From NCBI GenBank assembly GCA_036346275.1, contig CM070725.1, positions 635,001 to 699,000 of the forward strand: 64,000 bases of DNA, written 5' to 3'. Below the pieces are notes generated by a model, which did not search any database, was not told where the DNA came from, and saw only the letters and a list, made by a program, of their open reading frames with translations. Below are positions 36,599-48,650 of the stretch, piece after piece. A program made the position numbers and the translations under genes. This DNA comes from Otatea glauca (Eukaryota; Streptophyta; Magnoliopsida; Poales; Poaceae). Each line of letters starts with the position of its first letter. Position 1 is the first letter of the stretch.

Positions 36599-36885
36599 TT
36601 TATCAGCTTAATCGAACTCATCTTCAACCGGTTCTTTTTTCCTCCATTCCTTCTTAGCAATTTTAATAGGTCAAAGCTCATTAAAGGTTTCATCTCTTTG
36701 TTTTTCTTGCTCGGTTCCCTCATTTCTTGGGTTCTTAGCCTCTGAAGTTGTTTGTGTTACAATCAGCTAAGCCCTGGAGGACACCATCTATGTTTTGGTT
36801 CGATCGGCTCAAGTATTTTTCCTACCAGATCAACCTTAGCCATAGAACTTGACCCTGCTTTCAATCCCGTTTGCGGGTGGATAGG

Positions 36886-39800
36886 TGTAAGGTCGAGGAT
36901 GCCGACTAGAGGGGGGTGAATAGGCGGCTTTTAAATAATTAAAACTTTCTCTTTCTACTAATTTCTATAAAGCAATTCACCCCTTAATTACCCCTATGCC
37001 AAAACCTTATCAATAATAATGCGGAAGCGATAAACTAAGGTTTTGACAATTAAAGCCTAAATCAACTAGGCTCACTATGTGCACTAACTAATTATGTCTC
37101 TAACAAAAAGCAATTCTAAAGACAAACAATCAATCAATTTAATTCTATGAAAGTAAATTGCTTGAATATAAATAAAGAGAACAAAGCAAGCACAAGAGAC
37201 ACAATACTTTTTACCGTGGTGATCGGAGACTTGCCGGTCTCCCCTAGTCCACGTTAAGGTTAGCCCAAACACATTGGACCGGCTCCACGAATTGAGCACC
37301 CACCTCGAATCCACCGGATGTGGTTTTCACGCCGCAGAGGCTCAACCCGAACCTTCACAAACTTCGCACGGGCTTCTCACAACCTTGAGAGCTCCCGCCA
37401 AGACGACGCTTCACGCCGTCTAGGAGTCGGCAACCTCCAAGAGTAACAAGCCGAATCCTCTCGCTTGAACTTCACCAAGCACAACACATGTGCTTCCGGT
37501 GATCACCAAGTGCAACACATGCACAAGAGACTCTCAATCCTCTCCTAATTGCAACACATGCAATTAGAGGCTCAACCTAGCTCAAGAAGCAAATGGGAGA
37601 AGGCAACACATGCACACAACTCCTATAAACACCCAAAAGCTCTAGCACACAGCCAACCTGCTGCCCTTGCCCCCCAAGGCCTCCTTTTATAGCCTCCAAG
37701 CCAAAACTAGCCGTTGGGGGGAAATTCGACAAAACCAGAATTCCGGTGCTACTGCCTCTCTGGGACCGTAGCACGGCCGGCCTCGCCAACGGCTACAAAA
37801 CTAGCCGTTGCAGGGATTTCGGTAGTACCGGCCATCGGGAGCGGTGCTACCGACCGCTCGGACGGTAGCACCGGCCTCAACCCCGTTGCACCGGCCTCAG
37901 CCGAACTCAAAACACCTCCTCTGGATTTTTCACACCGGCCGGAGGAGCGGTTGCACCGAAATCGGTGCTACGGCCTACCATGGCGGTAGCACCGACCGCC
38001 TGATCGCCAAAAACATCCCTCTCTGGATTTTTCACACGGCCGAGAGACGGTAGCACCGGACCTTCGGTGCTACGGCCAAATCAATGATAACCGGACCCGG
38101 TGCTACGGCCTACTGGCTGAGACGACCGGCCTCAGGGAGAAAACACCGTCTTTCACAAAAACTTTTCTCCAAACCATTAAATATATTCTTTGAGCTATGT
38201 GAGGATCAACACATGATCACAACACTATGCAAAACACATTTGCACATGTTAATCACATACTCCAAAGAATCTCATATAAGCACAACTTATTTGCAAAACA
38301 CATTTGCCAATAAACCAAGAACTTATGAGATCAATCCTCTTAGCCATGTGATGATCAACACATGATCAAGTCAATTTGCAAAACACATTTGCAAACCCAA
38401 TTCACATGCTTTAGGATAGGAACCCATAATCTAAAGTTCATTTGCAAAACACATTTGCAAATAACAAATCCAACTAACGAAAACACATTTCGTAAACAAC
38501 TCAAGATCTATTTGCAAAACGTATTAAGAAAATCAAACTCGAGTCTATGAGATTAATCCCCCTAGCCATGTGAAGGTCAACACAAGACCAGTCAACTTGC
38601 AAACACCGTTGCAAGCCCTACTCACATGCTCTCGGGATTAGGACCCATAGACCTCGGTTTATTCGCACAACGAACTTGCAAATACACATTAAACCAATTT
38701 AATGCTTGAGCATTGTTCTTTGCAACACCTGCAAAAACCTAGCTCCAAGCAATACCAAAACATGAGCTCTCTATTTGCAACACATGCAAATCTCTAGCAC
38801 TATGCAAGCAACCACAACAAATACAAGTGCATGAGTTCTTTATTTGCAACACATGCAAATCTCTAACACCATGCAAGCAACCACAACAAACACAAGTGCA
38901 TGAGTTCTCTATTTGCAACACATGCAAATCTCTAACTCCATGCAAGCAACCACAACAAATACAAGTGCATGAGTTCTCTATTTGCAACACATGCAAATCT
39001 CTAACTCCATGCAAGCAACCACAACAAATACAAGTGCATGAGTTCTCTATTTGCAACACATGCAAATCTCTAACACCATGCAAGCAACCACAACAAATAC
39101 AAGTGCATGAGTTCTCTATTTGCAACACATGCAAATCTCTAACTCCATGCAAGCACTTTAAACCAAATTGCTTGAGCTCTCTCCTTTTGCGACACATGCA
39201 AAACTTAGCTCCAAGCAAAACCAAATCAAATAAGATTCAAATAAGATGCAAGTATGAGCACCCTTATTTGCAACACATGCAAATACTTAGCTCATACAAA
39301 ATCCAATGCACAAGCTTTACCAATTTGCAACACATGCCAAATGGTTAGCTTCATGCAAACATCAAACAAGAGAGTGAGCTAGAGTGAACCGGATCGAGTT
39401 CATCAACACATGATGAAGCTCAAGCTAAAAGACTCAACCCCTCTTAATAGTACGGCACCTAACAAGCAACCCGGTCTCACAACCAAACACGGAGACCGGT
39501 AAAAGAGTAGGAACACATCCTTAGCCCTAGCTAGTTATACCTTTGCCACACTTGATCCACTTGGAGCTTTTATGATTTCCAATCATCTTCTCTCCAGGAT
39601 CACCTCTTCTTCTTCTTCTTGGTCATCAACGCATGATGAACCTTCTCTAGCCCTTCTCTTCACTTCGGGATCACCTCTTGAAGCTCATCAACACATGATG
39701 ACTTCTTCTTCCCGATTCTTCATCATCTTGGATTTAACCTACTTCACAACTCATGGAAGACGTTAGTCCAACAAACACGGTTGTCTCAATCATCACCGCA

Positions 39801-40437
39801 CTCCATTAACACATAATGGATGCCTCCAAGATCGATTGAGCACAACCCTAATCAATTTGAATGATTAATTGTGTCTTGAGTACTTTGATGCAACTAATGC
39901 TTCATTATACTCAAGAACTTTTCGCTTGTCTTTAATCAACAAGGAAACACCATCAACACATGATGAAATGTTCTTTGATTGATTGAGAGACAATCGAACT
40001 CAATTTAAACTTATTTAAATTGACATGAGTATATAACTATACAAGTCATATATACTCAAAAGATTGTTTCAAGGTCTTGATCCTTTATATTGTATGACAA
40101 GAGGACATGGATCAATACAATTGAAACATCAAGTTAAATTATAAACTCCCCCTAGATGTGTGCATTCATGTATATATGAATTAGGAACATAATGCACATA
40201 TTTGGACTAAAGCAACGGAAGAGTTCATACTTTAACTTGAATTCTAAGTATGCATATATATAATAGAATGAATACGAGTGCATACCTTAGGTTTTCCATT
40301 TTCCATCCAAGTATGAGACTAATAAGAATAAGACTTAATAAAACATGTTAGTCTCATAGTGATTTGATTTGTCATTAAACAATGATTAAACATTAATATT
40401 AAACCAATCACCAAAACCAATAGAGCTTGAACTTACA
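36886..40437 (-). mobile_element. Solo LTR, family 1 copy C (3552 bp, reversed)
   Basis: The flanks are ATAGG at 36881-36885 and ATAGG at 40438-40442. The plus strand starts TGTAAGGTCGAGGATGCC and ends GAGCTTGAACTTACA, the reverse of copies A, B and D. In its first 130 bases it differs from copy A at one position by eye. It is 402 bp longer than copy A, largely from extra 69-bp units (38772-39161). It sits between gag and protease of the gypsy element. Confidence 0.9.
38772..39161. repeat. 69-bp tandem repeat (minisatellite) inside copy C
   Basis: Units start at 38772, 38841, 38910, 38979, 39048 and 39117 (five full plus one partial), each beginning TATTTGCAACACATGCAAAT. The repeat makes an open frame of repeating HEFSICNTCKSLTPCKQPQQ on the plus strand and a mirror frame on the minus strand. 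These are by-products, not genes. Copy A has only one full unit plus a partial one. Confidence 0.95.
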
Positions 40438-40539
40438 ATAGGCTTGGTAATCCTTTCATGCACCAATCCTCTATGGATTTCATCACGACGGCCTTGCATC
40501 GGCTCAGATATTCCATCTTTAGCCGACCATCACTGCCAA

Positions 40540-42750
40540 TCACCTTGGTGCGGATAATGCTCCATCAAACAAGTATATGGTGACGGTAGAGCTGACCCTC
40601 TCACGCAGCAGAACTGTCAAAAAGGGGCATCGTTGGTGAGCCTTTTCCAAGTTGTTGGGCCAATTCATATTATTTGGCCGACGTGCAGGATAACGTGGCC
40701 TGTTGTTTCTTCTTTCATACTTCTCCAATAGCTGGAAGAAAGTTGGCTACGACTTGTGAATCGGCTTTCGTGGTGGCGATACTCTCTTAGCCTTGTACCA
40801 CTTGCTGATCTGCATCTCCCTTTGGCTTGATGGTCCTTGAAGTCCTCCCTTTGAGGTTAGTTTCTATTTGTATTGAACCGATCGTGATCTTCAGGGTTTC
40901 CCTACCGCTAGATCTTGATTGAAAGTCAACATAACGTGCAACTTTTGACTCCATATCTTGTATCGGATCTTCTCCTTTTTCCAGAACATTGGACCATATT
41001 GATCGGAAAGGGATTAGCATCCAACTGCATCGTTAGCTCTTCTGCGAACTTGAGTCGGCCATCTTCTATAGCCAATTGTATCTGCTGTCAAAAAATATTG
41101 CAATCATTATTATTATGAGAAAAAGAATGATGCCATTTGCAATATCTTTGCTTTTTAATTTCGTCAGTCGACGGTATGGTGTATCCTTCAGGCAACCGTA
41201 TTATTTTATCTTGCAGTAATAAATCAAAGATACGGTCATATTTAGAAATATCAAAAGCATATTTTATTTTGACTTATTTTTAGTTGGCTTAAGCCAGAAA
41301 CAGACTAGAGACTTTTTAGATCCCCTTAACCCATTCGGTTATATTTATTTCAACCTCGTCGTCTTCCGATGAATCACTTGAGCCGTACTCGACGAGGTTA
41401 ACATTTGCTTTATCCTTATCCTTATTATTGTTATTATTTTTAAATTTGTCCCTAAAGCCTCTATTATCGAAAAAATGGCTTTCTTGAGCCGATACCCTAT
41501 GCAACATGTGACTCAAATTGATAAATTCCTTCCTGTCGAATTTTTCCTTTAGTTGGGGAATTAACCTTTGGAAGGCTAAATCGGCTAACTAATTATCACG
41601 CAAAGTGACATTAAAACACCGATTTCTCACTTCCCTAAATCTCTTAATATAATATGTAATCGATCCCCCAAATTTCTGACGTATAGAACTTAAATCGGAA
41701 ATCCTAAGCTCTAAGCTTCTCGAGGAAAAGTACTCATGGAACTGGCTTTCCAAATCGGTCCAGAGATTGACTGAATTCAGGGGTAAGCTTGTGAACCACG
41801 TAAAGGTAGCTCCTGACAAAGATAGCGGTAACAACCTAATCTTTAATCCATCGAACTGAGTAGCTTCACCGCATTACGCAATGAAACGTCTGATGTGCTC
41901 CAAAGTGGTGATGGAGTCATCCCTTAAGAATTTTGTAAAATCAAGAACTTTGAAGTTATTAGGGTAAGGCATTCAATCGATATAATTAGGGTACGGCTTC
42001 CGATAACCTATAATCTTCCCTTTAGGCTGTATGCCAAATTGGTCTCGCAATACGGTGGATATCTGATCGGTCCAATTCACTATATTGTGCGGTAAAGTGT
42101 AAGGAGTTTTCCAATTACGTCACAGCTAGCATTCTGCCCCCTGAGCGTAAGCTCGAGTTGATAGGTCGCTTGAGCCGATGGGAGCTGACGAGGCTGCTCG
42201 TAGCCTACATTAGTATTCCTAGCAATCGGCTCTAGTACTGGAACAAAGGATTCCGAGATGTTACAACCTTGTATGGAGCCATATTCCTCTACCGAATTGG
42301 CTCAGTATACTGTGGGTTCATATGAGTTTCAACCGGCTATGAAATCGATTGGGGAAATATGTAAAACGGAGCATATGGAGGTAAATCAACTGATGCATCC
42401 AATTTAGCGGCATAGGTAATCCCACTTGTACGATGATCTCGCGGCAATATTATGGTCGGCTGGGTTGGCATCATGGTAAGAAATGGAGCCGATGGCTTAG
42501 GATTAGCCAATAACACCGAATTTTGCATGCTTGGTGCTACCGAATAGACCAGGTAATTTGGCAAGGTTTTCATTGGATCGAGCAGACTTCCAACCGACGC
42601 CAATTCTTAGCTATGGTTTTAACACTGTTGGCGATCATCGGCTTAAGAGTCTTTACCAATGCCGACGACTAATTGATCAAAGCATGGTGCACAGATTGAT
42701 TAATCATAGCAGATAATTTAGCTTGTGCATGCATATATCGACTTACCGAT
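40540..42750 (-). pseudogene. gypsy gag
   Basis: The minus strand gives a gag capsid segment (41589-41834) with LPLSLSGATFTWFTSLPLNS, QFHEYFSS and YYIKRFREVRNRCFNV, the Retrotrans_gag signature. It is preceded by a proline-rich N-terminal part (42337-42603) and followed by an acidic segment (41316-41516, with DSSEDDEVEI) and a basic C-terminal part (40540-41020). It is broken into at least five frames. The upstream end is cut off by copy D. Confidence 0.85.
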
Positions 42751-42761
42751 GTATCGGTAGT

Positions 42762-45422
42762 TGTAAGTTCAAGCTCCATTGGTTTTGGTGATTGGTTTTA
42801 TATTAATGCTTAATCATTGTTTAATGACAAATCTAGTCATCATGAGACTAACATGATTATTTAGCTTTATTCTTACTAGTCTCAAATTTGGATGGAAAAT
42901 GGAAAACCCAAGGTATGCACTCGTATTCGTTTTATTATCCTATCGCATACTTTGGATTCAAGTTAAAAGATGAACTCTTCCATTGCTTATACATTAAAGA
43001 TGTGCATTATGTTTCAATCTCATACATTACATGAATGCACACATCTAGGGGGAGTTCATAATTTTACTTAATATTTCAATAGTATTGATCCATGTCTTCT
43101 TGTCAAATAATATAAAGGATCAAGACTTTGAAACAATCCTTTGAGTATATATAACTTGTGTAGTTGTAGTATACTCATGTCAATATAGGATAAACTCAAA
43201 TGCTATCTAAGATTGATTATGTGTATATTGATTCCAGGTTCAATTATTTATATGCACATATGCAATGAAGTTTATTCTATAGTTGATAGTCTCAAGAGTA
43301 TTGATCCCTTTCCATCACTCTAATATATTGGATCATTACTTTGAGATTCCATCAAAATGAGTATATGAAACTTATGTAGTTATATATACTCATATCAATT
43401 TAAATAGAATTTAAATTGAGTTCGGTTGTCTTTCAATCAATCAAAGAACGCTTTATCATGTGTTGATGGTATTCGTTTGATTGATTAAGAACAAACGGAG
43501 AGTTCTTGAGTATAATGAAGCATTAGTTGCATCAAAGTACTCAAGACACAATTAATCATTCAAATTGATTTGTGTTGTGCTCAATCGATCTTGGGGCATC
43601 CATTATGGTTAATGGAGTGCAAATTGATGATTGAGACAACCATGTTTGTTGGACTAACAATCTTTCATGAGTTGTGAAGTAGGTTGAGTCCAACGATGAT
43701 ATAGAATCGAGAAAAAGAAGTCATCATGTGTTGATGAGCTTAAAGAAGATCCCGAAGTGAAGAAAAGAGAAGATGATAATTCATCATGTGTTGATGAATC
43801 AATCTTGTAATCTCCTCCTTTTTGGTGATTGATTACAAATCCTATATTAATTCCTTATTTGGATAAAAAATAATGCATGATGAGGTTTTGAAGATCAAAA
43901 ATCGAATAACACAATAAAATGTTCAAATTTTGCATCTCCCCCTTTGGCATTAAATTAAAACTCCCCCTTTTTAGCAAATAGAATGATTAAACACAAAGAA
44001 GGGAATCTTCACAAACTTCTCCCATGAAATTCTTTCCCTTTAACCAATAAGCTCTCCATCAAATTCTCCCTCTTTAAATCATTATTCCAAATGAGGGAAT
44101 TAAATTAAGCACTCACAAATTCTCCTCCTTTTCGCATTAAACACCAAAAATAGAAAACCAATCCAAAACGAGATCTTTTGAGTATCAAAGATACCACTTT
44201 GAAGATCAACTGCCAAATGGAAAAGAGTATAGAGCTTGGTGAGAGAAGTATTCGAATTTAGGTCATAAAATAATTTAAAATAAAATCATATGACCTTTGC
44301 ATGGAATTTTGGTTTTAAATTATTTTACATGAAAACCAATATTTTTTGCAGACTTTTGAAATATGGCCTAAAGGATTGAACCACTTGAAAAGAGGCCATA
44401 TTTAGAGTTAAGCACAAAAAAGATTATTTGAAACAAACTTTGAAACAATAGATGAATGTGTTTCAAATAATACTCATCATTTTATTAGGATTTTCAACAA
44501 TGCATCATGACTCACTTGAAGAGTCCATTATTGCCTAATAGGGCTTAAATGAGGAATATATTAAAAAAATGCTTCTTCAAGCTTTTGAAAATAAAATCGA
44601 TACCACTTGAGAAAGAAGGATACCAAGTAAAAGCGATCTCAAGAGGCATTGCTTGAAGAACCGCTTTATTGAGAATTTGGGGTGAGTTTTGCATGTGTTG
44701 CACCCTCGCATTTGCTTCTTGAGCTAAGAGTGAGTCTAATTTGCATGTGTTGCAAATTAGAAGTGGATTGAGAGCTCTTTATGCATATGTTGCACTTAAA
44801 GGAGAGCTTTGTGCATGTGTTGCACTCGGTGATCACCATTATGCATGTGTTGCACTTGGTGCGGTTCAAACTAGGAGGTTTGACCTATTCTGTCGGTGTT
44901 TGCCGACACCTAGATGGCGTTGGAGGCGTCGTGCGCGGTGATTTTCTCAGGGAGATTGTGAGAAGGCCTGGCAAAGTTGTGAAGGTCAGAGCTCGCCTAC
45001 CCGAAAACTGAAAGAGCTACCACTAGTGGATTCAAGGTGGGTGTTCAATTTGTGGAGCCAGTCCAATTCGTTTGGGCTTACCTTAATATGGACTAGAGGA
45101 GACCGACAAGTCTCCGAACACCACGGTAAAAAGTATTGTGTCTCCTTGTGGTTTGCATTCTATTCTTTATTTATATTCAAGCAATTTGTATTCATATAAT
45201 TAAATTGATTGATTGTTTGTCTTTATGATTGCAAATTATTGTTAAAGACATAGATAGTTAGTGCACATATTGAGCGTAATTGATTTAGGCTTTAATTGTC
45301 GAAACCTTAGAATTACGCTTCTGCACATTATTTAGGTTTTGACTTGGCCGATTGTTAATTAGAGAATAAATTTTTAAAAACCGCCTATTCACCCCCGTCT
45401 AGTCGTCATCCTCGACCTTACA
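42762..45422 (+). mobile_element. Solo LTR, family 1 copy D (2661 bp, chimeric middle)
   Basis: The flanks are GTAGT at 42757-42761 and GTAGT at 45423-45427. It starts TGTAAGTTCAAGCTCC and ends CATCCTCGACCTTACA. The middle (about 43805-44660) does not match copies A-C. It lacks their CGGTGCTACCG block and TATA box and instead contains CTCCCCCTTTGGCATTAAAT and similar C-rich phrases. It lies between gag and the 5' LTR of the gypsy element. Confidence 0.88.
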
Positions 45423-45669
45423 GTAGTCCCGGTGTCACCGAAGGGATTGATCGATGGAAATGCGGTCTTCTGGGTGATACCACGTCGAGTTTTTTGATAG
45501 CAACTCAACATTATTCCTCGAGCACAGCTTTCCAATCTTTGATCTCTTTGCGTTGTTCTGGCATCAAATCGTCCAATGTTGGGATGATTATGGCCTCGGT
45601 GTTAAGATCAGACAGCGAAATTGATTTTCCAGTAGAAGACATCATGTCCCACCGGGCGTGCCAAAAGTG
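45423..45669 (-). other. gypsy leader with primer-binding-site zone
   Basis: On the minus strand the bases following the 5' LTR read CACTTTTGGCACGCCCGGTG and so on. The primer-binding site must be here; I cannot assign the tRNA with confidence. An open frame at 45511-45714 on the minus strand crosses the LTR edge and is not a gene. Confidence 0.5.
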
Positions 45670-46354
45670 TGTTGGCACCGGAAAATATAACGACGGATTG
45701 ATCGACCCAAACACACATGAACGTCGGGTTCAAGAGATTCGAGGCGTGCCAGCCGATTTGATCCTGCAATCGGCAAGATATATTGAAAAAACGCTTAAAG
45801 CCGATCTAATGTGATAATCGGCAAGAATCTAAATAGCTATTCAAAGCTGATTAAATTGTAATGTAACGATAAGTCTAATAGCTTGTTAGAGCTGATTAGA
45901 TGGTTGATAAAGGTAGATTTTTCCGAAAAAGACGATGCGCAGCAAGATCGGGGAAAACCAAATCTAACGTAATCGGAGAAGATCAATGATCCATATGCAA
46001 CTTTATTGATTAACAATGAATTACAAAATATCTAAATTACAAGACTACTCCTAATTGACATGAAAAGTAGATAAAAAAAGTAGACGCAAGTTGTTTGATT
46101 GATTGCCCTCTTTTCTGTTTGCCCTTGATCTCCTTTTTATAGTTCATAGGCCGATCGTATCCTTTTTCAATACGTTGCCAGCCGTGAACCGTATCAGACT
46201 TTGTATAGATAAAATTCCATTTTTGAATCAATATCGGTCATAATTCTATCTTCAACTTAAATTTTCCCTTTTTAACCGATATCGGCCAGAAATATCTATT
46301 TTTATCCTCGGCCTGACTAATGGATTATGTCTTGCCAAAATTTTGACGCTAACA
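45670..46354 (-). repeat. 5' LTR of the gypsy element
   Basis: Partner of 17425-18098. A TATA-like ACTATAAAAAGGAG on the minus strand near 46130-46143 is the promoter candidate. The outer end is CGCTAACA, followed by the AACCC target duplication. Confidence 0.92.
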
Positions 46355-46359
46355 AACCC

Positions 46360-46963
46360 ACGAAGAAACAATTGCGAAGGCTTCGATAGGATTGCAGGGG
46401 ATGCTCGTTGTTTTCATGCACTCATCGTGGCACTCAGCATCCATTTCGCATTTCTAAACACAACAAAACAAAACAAAAAACAAAGCATGGGAACTAGGGA
46501 AATTGTGGTTCATTCCATCTGCCATGGGTTCAAGGCATCAAACATATGAAATGATACAAAGATTATTATTCTTCTAGAGATAGCTAGCAGGGTTAAAACG
46601 AACAAGCCAGAGAGCTTACACATGTATGATGTATCAAGGCAAAGTGCATTCTGGTGGGTAGCCTTGAACTTTAGAGATGTAGACAAACACCTGTCCTCAA
46701 CACTTGTGATGAGCTCACATGATCCGGATGAGATGACAAAAAAGATTAAGGTATTTGATGCTTTGCTGGCTCTCTTTGTTCAAATAACATAGTGATGGGC
46801 AAAGGCCAGCCTTGAAGAAAAATCAGGCCAAATGGCCAACCCTAAACCAGTAGATGTAACAAGAGAAAAAAAAAGGAATCATCATCAGTCTAAAACTTGT
46901 CTGATTTTTACACCTACTTCCAGGGGTAACTGTAAGCAACTAGGACCCAATTTACAAAAGAAT
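46360..46963. other. Gene-free flank, former distal upstream region of the invertase
   Basis: Before the gypsy insertion this sequence was contiguous with 17424, so it was the upstream flank of the invertase. No coding is supported. Confidence 0.5.
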
Positions 46964-48642
46964 AGCATATTAGTGGTTTTTCTGTGATTAATGACTTGAG
47001 ATTATCAAGACTAACTTTTTTAGTGAAGGTGGTATAAGTTCGGTCTTAATATTGAGAAAAAGGGAAATCTTTGTTTTCATGGATCTCTAAGTGAGTAAAT
47101 GATGGCAAAGCATGTTCTTCATGAAGATTAAGGACCTTGTGCATAGAAATTAGTCCAGAGAATCGAGTTTGGGTCAATTTAGATGTTAGGTTGTTATTTT
47201 GCTTTCGCCGTACTATTAAGAGGGGTTCAAAGCTATTAGCTTGAGCTTAAATAGCTAGTTCCGGTGCACACTAGGTTGGATAGCTAGTTATGGTACACAT
47301 TAGGTTGTCTAGCTGATATTCTAATAAGAGAGTACTAAGGATCAAGTTTTGGTTGGGAGATTCTAAAAAATTGGATCAATATAAGCTAAGTCTGAAAATC
47401 TTCAATAAAGGCTGATTATCCAGCCCAGGCGGAGCAGATAGCTGGATCATTGTTCTCAATGTGTTTCAGAAATTTTCTACCAGACAGATAATCCGAGTCC
47501 AGGTGGAGCATCGAGGTGGATTATTGTTCTAGAGAGGTTCTTCGCTGTGCTCCTAAGGATTTCTACAGATGCGGACAATCCGGGTCAAGGTGGAGTATTG
47601 ACCCAGAGAGCAAATTTTTGGAGAAGTGTTCAGGCGGATAGTCCAGGTGGGTTGGACTTGGAGCATTGAGGCGGAGTATTGGTCCAGAAGGTTTCCAAGA
47701 CGAGGCGGATGATTCGTGTCGAGTTAACTGTGGAGCATTGGTCAAACTTATTATGAATGCAACGCAGCGCTTGCACCAGAGGCGGATGATATGGATTATG
47801 GGCAAGCCAAGCGGTTGTTGGTTCATTCGGCTGAGCCGGATTATCCAGGTGTGCACATCGTTCGAAAAAAATAATCGTTCGAGCTCTAGAAAATAAAATT
47901 GAACTTGAGGTGGATAATCTGGGTCAATTTGGATTAACCGGATCTGCTGTAACTTGTTTAAGAAATGTGTCTACTGGCTAGTTTTTAAATAAAGAGTCTA
48001 TTATTTAAGGAGACACTAGGCATTCATTCTAGTACTCTTGTGACCCCTAAAAGATTGAGCAAATCCATTGAGGAGTTCAAGGGTCAATCTTAAGCGTTAA
48101 TTGAAGATCTAAGAGATTGAGACAATGTAGATAGGCCTAGTTATGTATCACTTGCGGTTTGTTTGGCCTTGCTGGGTAAACGATTGTCTTGAGTTTATTA
48201 GTCTTGAAAATTAGTGTCTCCTAGATAGCTTAAAGTTGAGTTCTTGGTGTGACCTTCAAAGTAAGAGCTTGTGAAAGGCATTAGGAAGGTTGTAAATATT
48301 CAGAATCCACTTATCTAGAGTAGAAAAAGACTACCACAAGTGGATGGTTCGATTCGTTGCGCGGATTCAAGTTGGAGCTAGACTCTTGCGAGAGCGCTCT
48401 AATAAGAAGTAGGGAAGATCGCCGAATCTCTGAGATCTCGATTAAAACTTGGTTGCCTCTTGTCACTATTTCCACATTTACATTCTTGTCTTTCAATTCC
48501 TAGATCACTAGACTTATGTAGGTTTATAAATTAGGTTGCAAAACTTTGCTAGAATTATATAGAAGCCATTTTTTTCACACTAAAAAACATAGGAAAATAA
48601 ATTAGGCTAGAAAAAGATTAAGTTTTTAATTTGATAATTAGC
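46964..48642 (+). mobile_element. Degenerate LTR-like insertion (candidate)
   Basis: The block shares GCCGTACTATTAAGAGGGGTT (47209-47229) and other phrases in the same order with the family 1 LTRs. It contains repeated phrases such as GATAATCCGGGTC and GGTGGAGCATTG. AAAAGAAT lies on both sides (46956-46963 and 48643-48650), but it is AT-rich and the termini are not TG..CA, so the borders are uncertain. No coding was seen. Confidence 0.35.
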
Positions 48643-48650
48643 AAAAGAAT

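Larger units (their letters stand above)
17425..46354 (-). mobile_element. Tat-type Ty3/gypsy LTR retrotransposon, old and heavily interrupted
   Basis: The two LTRs (17425-18098 and 45670-46354) are related along their whole length. The outer ends read TGTTAGCG on the left and CGCTAACA on the right. The flanks are AACCC at 17420-17424 and AACCC at 46355-46359, a 5-bp target duplication. On the minus strand the order is 5' LTR, gag, protease, RT, RNase H, second RNase H, integrase, 3' LTR, with an opposite-strand extra reading frame before the 3' LTR. The dual RNase H and the antisense extra ORF fit the Tat group (Retand, RIRE2, Grande and relatives). The LTRs differ at roughly 15 percent of positions over the first 200 bp by eye, so the insertion is old. 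Removing nested insertions and their target duplications leaves about 11.8 kb. All coding parts are broken. Confidence 0.93.

Noticed and set aside
38772..39161. CRISPR-like regular repeat array
   Set aside because: The units are contiguous 69-bp tandem repeats without unique spacers, in a plant LTR.
38827..39348. 173-residue open frame with repeated HEFSICNTCKSLTPCKQPQQ, and its mirror on the other strand
   Set aside because: It is the translation of a 69-bp minisatellite inside a solo LTR; both strands stay open for the same reason and there is no gene context.
17425..46354. Endogenous plant pararetrovirus
   Set aside because: The order protease-RT-RNase H-integrase, paired LTRs and a 5-bp target duplication show an LTR retrotransposon; no movement protein or coat-protein signature was seen.
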